Source: Morinoia aosen
Taxonomy: Eukaryota; Arthropoda; Malacostraca; Amphipoda; Talitridae
Length of the DNA: 64,000 bases
Direction: 5' to 3'
Assembly (NCBI GenBank): GCA_030386875.1
Contig: CM059564.1
Coordinates: forward strand, 68,653,436 to 68,717,435
Positions 1 through 11,826 of this stretch are shown here, in pieces. A program made the translations under genes and the position numbers. The number at the start of each line of letters is the position of its first letter. Positions within the stretch are counted from its first letter, which is position 1. Below the pieces are notes generated by a model that was given only the letters and a program-made list of their open reading frames with translations, searched no databases and was not told where the DNA came from.

Positions 1-3000
1 AGGTTTCAGAAAGGATCAAGAAATGAGATAATCAGGTGAAATGAGTCAGTAATGCTATCACATAAAAACTGTGTAATTATGTGTTTCTAGGGCGGCCAAT
101 TTCGACTTCACCAGCAGTAGTGAAGTGAAAGCAGGTCTGTAGTCCGTGTTGCGGAGTGTGCGCTGTACGGCGTGACCGCAATAAATGTATCCATTGATTT
201 TACTGTAAATATTGATAATATAATACATCTATGATGCGTAAGGGGATAAAGAAATTTCAGGAGCACAAGGGATAAAAAGTAAGGAAATATACCGGAGTTG
301 AATTATTCAGGGTGAAAATACACATAATACCATTAATCTTTAAAATTAATCAACATAGATTGTGAGGCAGGCGAAACAAATAGAGCGGTGCTGCAAGTGA
401 GATCAGTGAGACAGAATGCAGCAAGTGAGGCCAATGAGGGAAAGCAAGCTAGGCAAACGAGGCCCGTGAGGCGAGGGAATCAAGCGAGGCCTGCGAATCG
501 TACGTTACAATCGACGTACGTGCGACGAGACAGATCGGCTGCGCGCTCGTTGGCTGCGCGTGTGGTCTTGACGGTACCTCATCCTCTCTTTGTGCTGAGA
601 TAAGCGCGCTCAATTAGCTGTCGACCTGTGCTCAGGATGAGCTCTTCTCATCAGTTAACTTCTGGAGCTTTTGTTAGTACTCAAAAGGTGATAAGTCGTT
701 GACTTCTTGTCATTATCATCATTATTCGTCCTTTAACCCTTTAAAGTTAGAATTTTTGTACTCTTTACCGTTATTAAAACCAAAATCATTAAACTGGCTC
801 TGGCATTTGGCAATCACCGATTTCAGGATGAGAAAAGAACTGCCACTCGACAGTGAACTCTAAAGAATACATCAGGGAGCAAATTTAACAAGAAACACAA
901 TGTATTCAGACTGTTGGCAAGAAAGGACTGCATAGTCCTAAGTAGTGTCGAGATCATAAAGAGGACCGTATAGTCGCTTCAGAGTAGTGCCGCTTCATGT
1001 GGAAATATATATGCAATATTTCAGAGTAATGTATCAAGCATGGTGAGTTAAGAGGGCTTCTGACTTTTTATTCCTACGGATATTCAATTTTTAAGCTTAA
1101 TTCGTTGCGTAAGTTGAACGTCTGGCGTGTATTCAATAAGTCAGTCCTGCGGAAAAACTTCGATACAAATATACATTGCTACAACTGGGTCCTTTATATG
1201 TCCTCTTACGCCCGAAAAAAAGTGTTATTCTTGTATCGCAACCGACACGGCGTGAGGTTTCACTACACTGTTAGGAAAACTTTTTAATGAACACCATGGC
1301 AGTAAGTCGTTACTATATATACAAGGAATGTGGAGGGAACTGATGTTGAAGTAATCAAGTAAAATTGATGAAATCGTGCTTCATTCTCATGTTTGATTCC
1401 ATTTCGCTGGCGAGGAAGTTAGACGCTCGCGTTTATTTTTTCTCGGTCGTTCAAATGCCAACGTTGTCGACAAATTTTATTATTTGATTCAAATTGCTGT
1501 CACTTACCTTATATTCATAGCTCACCGGTGTTCATTCGACCGTATCTGCTATTATTAGCATTGTGACACGATCAGTTGCGTTCGTTCTTATGATAAGGAT
1601 GACATATTATTTTCCGAGATGGATACGTGAAATGTTATACGATAAATCATTGATAATTCATTGAACTTATCCTTAGGAGCAGGTTGGAGTGAGGCGAAGC
1701 TTGTTGTAAGCTCAATTGAAGCTCATAGCAAGTGTAATAAGGCTGATAGATTTCACCTGCAGACAGTGTAATGTTGAGACCGTTTACCGCAGACCTAACG
1801 AAACAGAGACTGCTATATCGCGTAATGTCGAACATTTTCAAGTATTTCACATGAAGGTAAACATATGCATGCTCTGTGTCCTACAATGTGAGGAGAAATA
1901 CTCGATTTGACTGATTTACTAGATTTATTTGACTGAAATACTCGATTCATTTTAACTCTAATATAATATTTCTAAGGTCTTCACAATAAATAAATAAAAA
2001 CTTTCAGAAGAGTGATGAAACATTTTCTGAGTTAGTGATTTGCTTGTGAGTACATGTTGAAAAACTAGCTTATAGGACTGTAAGTGACTATCATTGGCAA
2101 GTAAAGCAACACCCTGAAAAAACTTTCTGTGATGACGCTTGCCGTAGAAGTGTTTGACTTGTGGTTATATGGGTGTGAGTGTGAGTATATGTGTGAGAGG
2201 GTAATAATTGCAATTATATTACGACGAAGATTACAAAACTTAGGTACAAATATAATTGACCTTAAGAACAGCATTTGACATTCCTTTTAAATTACAGAAG
2301 ACAGCATATTTAGTGCGGAAATGTAAAACTTCACTGTTACTACAACATAAATATCCATTAATTCACATTTACCATAACTTCGAGTAACATGAATTAATGA
2401 TCAGATTGAATTTAAAGTTCAATATTCTTTCAAAGCCCCCGTAGACATTGCTCATCGCACGCTCATTGGAGCGTCAGTTGAACCTTCGGTCGTCCTGCAC
2501 CACGTCCGTCGGGCAGCGCACGCCCAATGCGCTGTAATTCTAAGAGAGACTCGCTTCCTCTGCCAACAAAAACCCCTCCGAAGGCACTGAATTAGTTAAT
2601 TTTGTCTAAATGTGACAAGACCAAGCGTTTGCTGGGAAACTCCCTCCGCGATACTCGGTGTAAGGTTTAAAACTCAGAGCGCTTTTTGCCTTTGTAAAAA
2701 AGGCGATGTTGACGGGCTGGTGTGAGAATGAGGGATGATCGAACGAGGGGAGATCTGGCTGAGATAATCAGGGTTTTTCTCGAGCTACAGAAATGGGAGG
2801 TTGTTCTGTCTCATTAAGGAGGGGCGTAAAAACTCAAGTTTTAACTGGAATATACATCAGCTTTTGACCGTTTACTGACTACAGATGAATGAATTAAATG
2901 AAGATCAAATGAACGAGTTTCCTCTGACCAAGCAGTTTGAAAATGCTTAAAGTACAGCGACGATTAGGTTAGTATTCAGAAAAAAGTTCTTGTGAGAGCT

Positions 3001-3502
3001 TTATTTTGCAGCATCGAAACATAGAGATCTCAATTCAGTAAATTACTTGTGCAGTTATAAGTCACAATATTCCAATGTAACTTGTAACCTGAAGGTCAAA
3101 TATTTCTTTGATTAATTGAAACTAAACAATTTCACATTACCCTGACGGGAAATTGAGGAATACTTTTCGTGTTTTTAGAATTTATTCGTTCAGAATATAA
3201 CTATCGCGGTCACTAATAAAACGGCAGTATTATTGCTTACTGACGATACTGATACAACTGGAAACGGAATAAATAATTTAACTCTATAAACCTAACATAA
3301 CTTCCTAATATTTTTAACGAAACTATTCCTAACTACCACTAACATGGTAGGAAATTGGATTTGATGTAATTTTAAGGCTGGGCAAAAATTTTCACAATGA
3401 ATTCAATAATGGAATAGTTGAATTTTACTCATTAATTCAGAAGGTCAATTTCAGATTTGATGAAGAATTGAATTCATTGAAAAGTTTCTTACAAAGTTGA
3501 TG
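1..3502. other. AT-rich sequence, no gene recognised
   Basis: Both strands carry only short open frames (at most about 70 codons), none with recognisable composition or motifs. A GC-richer patch with several CpGs lies near 420-600 and another near 2440-2580; either could be an old repeat or a regulatory patch, but no promoter motif is clear. I see no inverted-repeat element or tandem array here. Confidence 0.6.
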
Positions 3503-3589
3503 TGTTAATCATGATGCTAATTATCACCTCACATCGCTGGCACCATAACCACAATGTTAATAAACACCTCACATCGCTGACACAATATA
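3503..3589. repeat. 40-bp tandem repeat, left part (about 2 copies)
   Basis: About two copies of a roughly 40-bp unit whose conserved core reads CACCTCACATCGCTG, preceded by a variable AT-rich half containing CA-ATG-TAATAA-like words. The array stops abruptly at 3589, where a TIR element begins, and resumes at 4165. The two halves are therefore one array split by an insertion. Confidence 0.75.
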
Positions 3590-4163
3590 GGGAAACTTTT
3601 AAAAATGAGGTCTAAAAGAATATCAAAAAACTCCTATTTTAATGAATGGATATAAAAAAGTATTTATGAAATCCTGAAAAATACGATTTTTATTTTGATT
3701 ACTTTTTGACCATGCATAATATTCTCCATGTGCCGTCCCTGTGAGTGCAGACAAAAATCGGTACGATCACCCAAGCTGTTCATTGAGGCGCTCGTGAGAT
3801 CATATTTATAGCTGAATTTCTTCCTCGATGGATACCTTGTGCTGGTGTAAATTTATTGGTTTTTCAAGGTGAACACTTTCTTTTAAAGGTATCCCCAATC
3901 TTTCCTTGGATAGAGTAGGCAGTTGTTACGAAGATAAGTGATTTTTTGCCCACTTTGTCATTTTTAGCGTAGCGCTAATATCGTATGCGTTTTTCATTTG
4001 AATGCGGCTTCTATGCCAGACTGTGTATCATGGTTACAAACATGTCCAGTAAAACTAGAGTTTTTCTGTGTTTCAAGATTTTATATCTGCTTTTTTTTCA
4101 AATCCACTCAATTAAATAGGAGTTATTAAATATTCTTTTAGGCCCCATGTCTAAAAATTGCCC
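3590..4163. mobile_element. 574-bp TIR miniature element (MITE-like)
   Basis: The first and last roughly 95 bases form imperfect terminal inverted repeats. The left end starts GGGAAACTTTTAAAAATGAG; the reverse complement of the right end starts GGGCAATTTTTAGACATGGG, and both continue through the shared words CCTAAAAGAATAT / TCTAAAAGAATAT and AACTCCTATTT. No transposase-like frame lies between them, so this is a non-autonomous element. The flanks are TA on the left and TG on the right, compatible with a decayed TA target duplication as in Tc1/mariner-type elements. The element interrupts a 40-bp tandem array. The superfamily is inferred, not proven. Confidence 0.75.
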
Positions 4164-4164
4164 T

Positions 4165-4287
4165 GTTCATAATCACCATGCTGATAATCAGCTCACATCT
4201 CTAACCACATAATAATCATGACAAAAAACGCCTCACATCACTAACATCACAATCACCATGCCAATAAATACCGCACATCACCGACAT
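4165..4287. repeat. 40-bp tandem repeat, right part (about 3 copies)
   Basis: Three roughly 40-bp units with cores CAGCTCACATCTCTAAC, CGCCTCACATCACTAAC and CCGCACATCACCGAC continue the array seen at 3503-3589. The spacing and core match the left part, which supports one ancestral array later split by the 574-bp element. Confidence 0.75.
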
Positions 4288-5154
4288 CTTAATCAGCCAA
4301 TAATTGTTTATGGAAAATATTACTTCTCAGTTGGTGCTGATAAGAGGCATCTACGTTTATGGAAGATACCAGGGGACATTTTCACTTAAGATTACTGACG
4401 GAGTATTTACTGCCAATTTTGTGTCCTCATTTCATGGCCGTTTGACCCTCTATCTAAATCTGTCATATTATGATACTTTAATACAATAAATTGATGTTAA
4501 ATCTGCATGTGTTTGAATTATTTCTTAGAGTTTTCTTACTGTTTATGATATTCATGCAATTTACGAATTCTTGCTCCATGCAAAAATTTTTATGTACTAT
4601 ACCCTCTTCCAATGCGTTAGAACTCTAAAGCTTTAGCGGTAAGGAAATTAACGTGCACAATATCGTTGAGAATCGGTCGCTGTTTATGAAGGACAAGCTC
4701 CATAACACTGATCCCGAGAAAAAAAACCTGATTCTTTTATTTTATTATAATTTTATGTTCAACACGGTAGAATTTTATGGTAAGCTAAGTTTCATTCCAA
4801 TTAAGTTTTTGAACAATTCAGTTCGAAGGTAACAATATATTTTTCTCTTCATGAGCTAGAATTTCAGTCAGCGTGAAACTCACAATACATCAACGACGTT
4901 GAACGACAGCATATAGAAAAAAAGCAATAAGTCAAGTCGTTCATAGGAAGACGGAGGACTTCGACAATACATTGCTGACTGCTGAGCATAGCAGCGGAAC
5001 GCCTGTGCAGAGCCCGCACCCTTGCTTCACGTAGCGCCAGTCCCAGCAGTGACATGCTTTGGTTCGTAACTGAGTGGGAGTTAGTGTACGCAGGAAAGTT
5101 GAGTAGTTATTGTGACAGCTGTTCAGGTGGCAGGCAGGGTTCTGCCCTCACGTG
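4288..5154. other. Unique sequence, no gene recognised
   Basis: AT-rich, with a 61-codon plus-strand frame (4304-4489) and a 63-codon minus-strand frame (4864-5055). Neither has a recognisable motif, and open frames of this length are expected by chance. Confidence 0.5.
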
Positions 5155-6712
5155 TCCTGATGGCAGCACTCATGTATCATGATGGCAGCACTCACGTATC
5201 CTGATGGCAGCACTCACGTATCCTGATGGCAGCACTCACGTATCCTGATGGCAGCACTCACGTATCCTGATGGCAGCACTCACGCATCCTGATGGCAGCA
5301 CTAACGTATCCTGATGGCAGCGCTGACGTATCCTGATGGCAGCACTCACGCATCTTGATGGCAGCACTCACGTATCCTGATGGCAGCACACACGTATCCT
5401 ATGGCAGCACTCACGTATCCTGATGGCAGCACTCACGTATCCTGATGGCAGCACTCACGCATCCTGATGGCAGCACTCACGTATCCTGATGGCAGCACTC
5501 ACGCATCCTGATGGCACCACTCACGTATCCTGATGGCACCGCTCACGTATCCTGATGGCACCACACACGTATCCTGATGGCACCACTCACGCATCCTGAT
5601 GGCAGCACTCACGCATCCTGATGGCAGCACTCACGTATCCTGATGGCAGCACTCACGTATCCTATGGCAGCACTCACGTATCCTATGGCAGCACTCACGC
5701 ATCCTGATGGCAGCACTCACGCATCCTGATGGCAGCACCCACGCATCCTGATGGCAGCACTCACGTATCCTGATGGCAGCACTCACGTATCCTTTGGCAG
5801 CACTGACGTATCCAGATGGCAGCACTCACGTATCCTGATGGCAGCACTCACGTATCCTTTGGCAGCACTGACGTATCCAGATGGCAGCACTCACGTATCC
5901 TGATGGCAGCACTCACGTATCCTGATGGCAGCACTCACGCATCCTGATGGCAGCACTCACGCATCCTGATGGCAGCACTCACGCATCCAGATGGCAGCAC
6001 TCACGTATCCTGATGGCACCACTCACGCATCCTGATGGCAGCACTCACGCATCCTGATGGCAGCACTCACGTATCCTGATGGCAGCACTCACGTATCCTA
6101 TGGCAGCACTCACGTATCCTATGGCAGCACTCACGCATCCTGATGGCAGCACTCACGCATCCTGATGGCAGCACCCACGCATCCTGATGGCAGCACTCAC
6201 GTATCCTGATGGCAGCACTCACGTATCCTCTGGCAGCACTGACGTATCCAGATGGCAGCACTCACGTATCCTGATGGCAGCACTCACGTATCCTTTGGCA
6301 GCACTGACGTATCCAGATGGCAGCACTCACGTATCCTGATGGCAGCACTCACGTATCCTGATGGCAGCACTCACGCATCCTGATGGCAGCACTCACGCAT
6401 CCTGATGGCAGCACTCACGTATCCAGATGGCAGCACTCACGTATCCTATGGCAGCACTGTCGTATCCAGATGGCACCACTCACGCATCCTGATGGCAGCA
6501 CTCACGTATCCTGATGCCAGCACTCACGTATCCAGATGGCAGCACTCACGTATCCTATGGCAGCACTGACGTATCCAGATGGCAGCACTCACGCATCCTG
6601 ATGGCAGCACTCACGTATCCTGATGGCAGCACTCACGTATCCTGATGGCAGCACTCACGTATCCTGATGGCAGCACTCACGTATCCTATGGCAGCACTGA
6701 CGTATCCAGATG
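5155..6712. repeat. 22-bp minisatellite with higher-order duplication
   Basis: About 70 head-to-tail copies of a 22-bp unit with core GATGGCAGCACTCACG followed by TATCCT or CATCCT. Common variants are a 21-bp form (TCCTATGG or TCCTTTGG, one base lost), a TCCAGATGG form paired with CTGACG, and GGCACCAC in place of GGCAGCAC. The order of variants from about 5575 to 6011 is repeated almost exactly from about 6011 to 6447, a shift of 436 bp, so a block of about 20 monomers was duplicated as a unit. The block copies differ visibly at two sites (TCCTTTGG versus TCCTCTGG, and CGCATCCAG versus CGTATCCAG). The minus-strand open frames inside it (5631-5825 and 6067-6261) are products of the repeat. Confidence 0.95.
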
Positions 6713-9597
6713 ACAGTATCGAACTATCACGTGTCGTGATAGTTGTACTACGGCTCTCTACACCGTTCGCTCATTCAACGCATTTTTTTCACATTCCAGA
6801 ATCTGAAGTCTCTTCTCTTACTCAAGAGAAAATAAGATTCAGTTCGGATAAAATATTTTGGTTTACTAAATACATTGCAGAATAACTAGGGTTATAACAG
6901 CAAATACCGGAGAAAAAAATGTCCTGGTATCACGTTAACAGTCAGGAAGAGAGTGCTCATGCTCAGCGGTGTAGTGTGCGGGTCACAAACCACACGTAAG
7001 TAATTGGTTTTGATTGCACTCAACTGACAACAATCGCAAACATGAAACAAGCATCTGGTGGTCACGAATACAGAAACATAACTCTCAGATAACTTTTATC
7101 TCGTCATAACGAAGTTTATGCTATAGTTTATCTTCTCGACAGTGACTTTTTCGCACGGCAGTTAGCGCGTCGGTACGATCACTTTAGTAAGATGACTTAT
7201 GCAACTTATCAATCACGGATGAAGTAACCTGGACTATTTTCCTGGCCAAACTGGAATTCTATGAGAAAAATTACTCATGTGATGGCTGTGTATTATGCAT
7301 ATGAAAATTTCACACTATTTCATCATGATTATAATTATTTTCACATTACAATACTGTGCTTGAGCTGGATGAAAAACAAAATATGAACAGTCATTGATTT
7401 TGTATTTAATCCCTCCAAGCCATACAATTTCACAGAAAGCAACGCCCTCAGGTGCATAAAAGCAATACAGCAGCAATATCTTACCCATCTCAGCTGGTTA
7501 GTATCACGCAGTCATATGAAGTACCTAAGTACCTAACGCATATGAAGTATCTAAGCATTATTCATGGTTGATTACATCAATATTAGTGTAAGAACTAGAA
7601 GATAAAATGGTGAATTCTTAACTACGATAATTTGCTTTCTAAAGGGCACCATGGCTCGGCTGCTTCAATCCCCTAGATCCAAAAAATTTTCCCAACCCGA
7701 AAAGCTGGACGCACCTCGATGGCGAAGCGACTCCAGCCTTCCTACCCCCGCCCCGCACGCCGGCGTTGCACGCTAGCTGCGCAGCCAGCTGCGCCGCACG
7801 TGCGCCCCATACATACTCAGTGCGCCCTCAGCAAGTGACGGCAACGCTCATACTTGTAGGCCTACGCTACCGAGTCTAAATGGGAATGACTGTACTACAC
7901 AAATGATACGTGTGCCCAGAACACATTGCGCGAACGAGCAGCTGTCGGCGAAAACAAGTCGGATGAAGAATTTTCTGCGGCGAAATGGCAACGAGAAATG
8001 TTTTGAAAACAGATGAGGTTCCAAGCCTTGCAAAATAGAACCAATTCTGGTGCCTAATCAAAACTCTTCATTTCTATTGAAAAATGTTCATTCTATTCAA
8101 TTGACTATGATTATTAGGCTCAAATTTTCTCCGTCTCATTGAACGAAAATTTAAACAATACAACATATCCATTTGGAAATTTTAACACGTGTGTGTCTCA
8201 AAAATCATGAGCTACATTACTAGAAAACATCGTATTTTTAAACAAGTTACGAAAGCATCAAGAATGGTAGCGTTGGGAGCTGCAAGAGTCTAGCTCCCCT
8301 GAAATGTTGCGGTGCGTCACGCACCAGTGAGTGAGCAGCGTCGTTAGCGCAACTCCGCCCCGGCACCTCGCCGCGCTAGGGCGCCCTCGTGCCTGCCGTC
8401 TCCGTGGGGCAAAGCGCGTGGTGCCGAGGCTTGGGGATCGCTTGAAGCTTCGAGTTGCTAGAGCAAGACCGAAGAGTCCATAAATCTAAACTCCTCACGC
8501 TTTGACTGTAGCCATTTTTTTGATCGTTCACTTCAGCGTCAGGAAATTTGATCCCGAGTTTAGTGAGCGACGAGCACCGTACATCTCTTTAATTTAGGCT
8601 CGCCTCGCCTCGTCTGAGCGGCCAATCCTGAGCTGATTTACTGAAATCGGGCCTAAATACCAGTTTTATTGAGGCCAGAAGTTAATTCTCGTTAAATTTA
8701 CCCTGAAAAATAATACATATTCCTTATTAAATTTTAAAGTATTAAAGTATTTATTTTACAAGTCCGGTTTTGTTTGTTGCTGGCAAACAAAAAAGTAAAT
8801 TGTGATGTGTGCAATTAATTTACTCTTAAAACTTTTTAACAGAAAAGGAAATTTGATACGCAGCCAAATTTGAGTACTTCCAGGGACATAAAATAGAATT
8901 ATTTTTGACATAGGGTGCGTTTTCGGAATTCCTTGTTCTTTTTAGCTCATAAAGATCCTTGAAACACAAAACACATACAATATTTCCATCCTTATAAGTT
9001 TTGGCAGCAATCTGGAACAAGACGATGCGCGCCCCCATTGCGTAACTCGACGACATTTCAGTTTGAGCAGTTCTCACCTGATCTCTGAGACGGCGCTGCC
9101 CTGCAACCTGACCAGTACTCGATATTTATTGTCCACTTTGCGTCACAGAAGTGAGTCATTAAGTGAAAGCTTTTAACCCGTAAACGCCAAACATGGGTAT
9201 TATCTGCACTGTGTGCACTATGCTCTAAAAATAGTTAAGCGTTTAAGGGTTAAACGCACGACAAACGTATCAAACTGCAGCTGACTACATGATTTGAGGG
9301 AAAGCCAGTCACTTGATCAACACTACAGTTCCGGCGCTGCGTTTGCAGGGCCCATCATCTGAGGCTCCACACAGCAATGTAAATGTTAGCATTTTTCTTT
9401 GATTACGTTCAACACTAAATTTAACAAAAGCTAACGAACTCCTTTTCCACACAGCACACGGTCAAAATAGCGAAATGGATCCAACAATAAAAATTATTTC
9501 AGAGACTAACGAGTAAATTTGAATATCTCTATGCTCTATGATGAAGCTCTCATATAAAGATATGCCTTTATTTGCGTGAGCTAACACATTAGGAGGG
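6713..9597. other. Mostly unique sequence with two GC-rich patches
   Basis: No gene recognised. GC-rich, CpG-containing patches lie at about 7650-7830 and 8270-8470 against an AT-rich background. They could be old repeats or a regulatory patch, but no TATA box, initiator or splice structure is convincing. A small tandem duplication, CATATGAAGTA(C/T)CTAAG, occurs near 7514-7556. Short frames such as the 83-codon minus-strand one at 8826-9077 show no recognisable domain. Confidence 0.5.
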
Positions 9598-9992
9598 CGA
9601 GTTCAAACATATTCATCAAACGAGTTCCCATTTATCCACCAGATGAATTTCCGCATGTTCGTCACACGAGTTTGCTCATAATCACCAAACGAGTTCACAC
9701 ATATTCGTCAGACAAATTTGTTCACATTCACCATATAAGTTCCCCTTATTCGTGAGACGAGTCAGCACACATTCGTAAGACGAGTTTGCACGTATTCGTG
9801 AGACGAGTCTGTACGTAATCGTGAGACGAGTCAGCCCACATTCGTAAGACGAGTTTGCACGTATTCGTGAGACGAGTCTGCACGTAATCGTGAGACGAGT
9901 CAGCCCACATTCGTGAGACGAGTTTGCACGTATTCGTGAGACGAGTCTGCACGTAATCGTGAGACGAGTCAGCCCACATTCGTGAGACGAGT
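9598..9992. repeat. 23-bp satellite with 69-bp higher-order unit
   Basis: The unit is 23 bp with core TCGTGAGACGAGT. From about 9760 to 9990 the copies are nearly identical and cycle through three variants (ending TTTGCACGTA, CTGCACGTAA and CAGCCCACA), giving a 69-bp higher-order unit. Because 69 is 23 codons, the minus strand stays open as a 23-residue peptide repeat (9746-9979). From 9598 to about 9760 the copies are strongly diverged (for example ACACGAGTTTGCTC and CCAAACGAGTTCACAC), so one edge of the array is old and the other is recently homogenised. Confidence 0.9.
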
Positions 9993-11318
9993 TTCGAGCC
10001 TGAGACGCGCCTCCCAGCCCCAGCCCGCCTCAGCCGTGTTTGTTCGAGCAGCCCTGGACTCGCTCATCAAACTTATCTCATAAGAGCGGCTAATTGCGAG
10101 CGCCAGATCAAAAATACCCCCAATTAGCGCCGCTTTTCTCGCTCCAAGTGTACAAAGTTCGACCGCAGCAGTTTGCAACAACACATTTAATAAGAGAAGC
10201 AGCGTCCTCGCACACTCCTTGCTCCGTGTCACCGACCAACACTAAGTTGTGTGATTAAGTTTTCATCTCGCCGTGAAAATGAAAATGAAAAATTTAAACA
10301 GCGCTCGTGAAATTGCAACCAGTGGCGTTTTGTTGGATTCCAACCCTAGCGCAAAATTGCGTCACTGCTGATTTGTAGCACAATACTATTGAGAGGGTAA
10401 TTTAAATAATGCATTTTTGGGTAGCGAGTTTGGTCATTTCTTAAATTATTTAGAAATAATCTATAAATTGGGCTAGTTAAGTCTTTGGGTGAATGGCTAA
10501 GTTAGAAATAACTTGCACCCTTGCGATTAATACAGTAACTATTAAAGTAATTTTTTGTTTCTTACAAACGCAAGGAAAAAGTAACTATAGATTGCATGAG
10601 GCTACATTTACAAAACGAATGTAGGGTTACTGAGCTCTGGTAATATTCACGGCAGCTCTACGGAAGTGTGGGCTCTAGTGACAGCGCAAGATCGAAGGCA
10701 CTAACAGATATATTTTTATTGATCCCCTCTTTATTACAGCGAGTTTTTAGAAAGGGATTGTGGGGGGATGAAAGCAAAATAAATTAGAGTAAAAGAGTTC
10801 ACTGCCAACCTCTCCGTTTACAACGCCACCAAGTGAGCTGCGTCCTTGTGAAAATAGCGAAGATACCAAACTGAGATCAAACTGAGATTTTTCTTGTCTA
10901 AAATCTGGAGCTTAACCACGGGCACCACGTAAATGAAATTAGAATTGAAGAAAAAAGGAATCCAGACTCAAGCACCTAACATACTGCACATGTCGCTACT
11001 GGATCCAGTTACTTCAAACAGGTTGAACAAGCTCATCGAAATGTTGCGCCGTGAATGGTTGAAAACCATTCTCATCTCCCTCTCGATGCTACAGCTAAAA
11101 ATGCGAGTTATAGAAACTTCTCTTGCAAGTACAGGGTCGGCCACTGATGTGACTTCCTTTGTTGTTCATGCCACACACGAGCACACCTCTGGTCCACGTT
11201 GAGCTCACACGAACATGCCTGTGACAAGAATAAACTGGTCTTCAACCACGGCAATCTACCGCAGGTACGACAGTAGTGAGATGTCACCTGCCGATCTGCC
11301 TCAAACAAGCATTCTACA
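9993..11318. other. Unique sequence, no gene recognised
   Basis: An 87-codon minus-strand frame (9969-10232) begins in this stretch and ends just inside the satellite edge; an 89-codon plus-strand frame (10933-11202) has no recognisable motif. I see no inverted repeats or arrays. Confidence 0.45.
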
Positions 11319-11826
11319 ATGTACCGCATGCCACAGGCAACACGCCACAGACACCATGCCACAGACACCATCCCATGCATAGACACCATGCCACAGATAT
11401 CATGCCACAAACACTACACCACAGATGCCATCCTCCAGACGCTATGCCATAGACACCATGTCACAGATATCATGCCGCACACACCATGCCACAGATACCT
11501 TGCCACATACACCATGCCACAGACAACACGCCCCAGACATCATGCTACGTACACCATGCCACAGACAGCACGCCACATACACTATGCCACATACACCATG
11601 CCACACACACCATGCCACATACAACACACAACACGCCACAGACAACACGCCACATACACCACGTCACATACAACACGCCACACACACCACGCCACAGACA
11701 ACACGCCGCATACACTATGCCACATACAACACGCCACACACACCACGCCACATACACTATGCCACACACACTATGCCACACACACCACGCCACACACACC
11801 ACGCCACAGACAACACGCCACGCAAC
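11319..11826. repeat. 14-bp tandem repeat, CCATGCCACA type
   Basis: About 36 degenerate copies of a 14-bp unit, for example GCCACAGACACCAT, GCCACATACACCAT and GCCACACACACCAC. The unit lacks stop codons and 14 is not a multiple of 3, so several frames on both strands stay open through the array. That explains overlapping open frames of up to 259 codons on the plus strand, with His/Thr-rich peptides, and Val/Cys/Trp-rich frames on the minus strand. I regard none of them as a gene. Confidence 0.92.

Noticed and set aside
5631..6261. Two nearly identical minus-strand peptides as duplicated Cys-rich genes
   Set aside because: They lie wholly inside the 22-bp minisatellite and are identical because the 436-bp block is duplicated.
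7650..8470. CpG-rich promoter for a gene
   Set aside because: GC-rich patches exist, but there is no core promoter motif, convincing first exon or downstream coding sequence.
9746..9979. Repetitive 77-residue minus-strand protein
   Set aside because: It is a translation of the 69-bp satellite unit, which happens to be a whole number of codons.
5155..9992. CRISPR array
   Set aside because: The repeats are directly adjacent with no unique spacers, no cas genes are present, and the sequence is eukaryotic in character.
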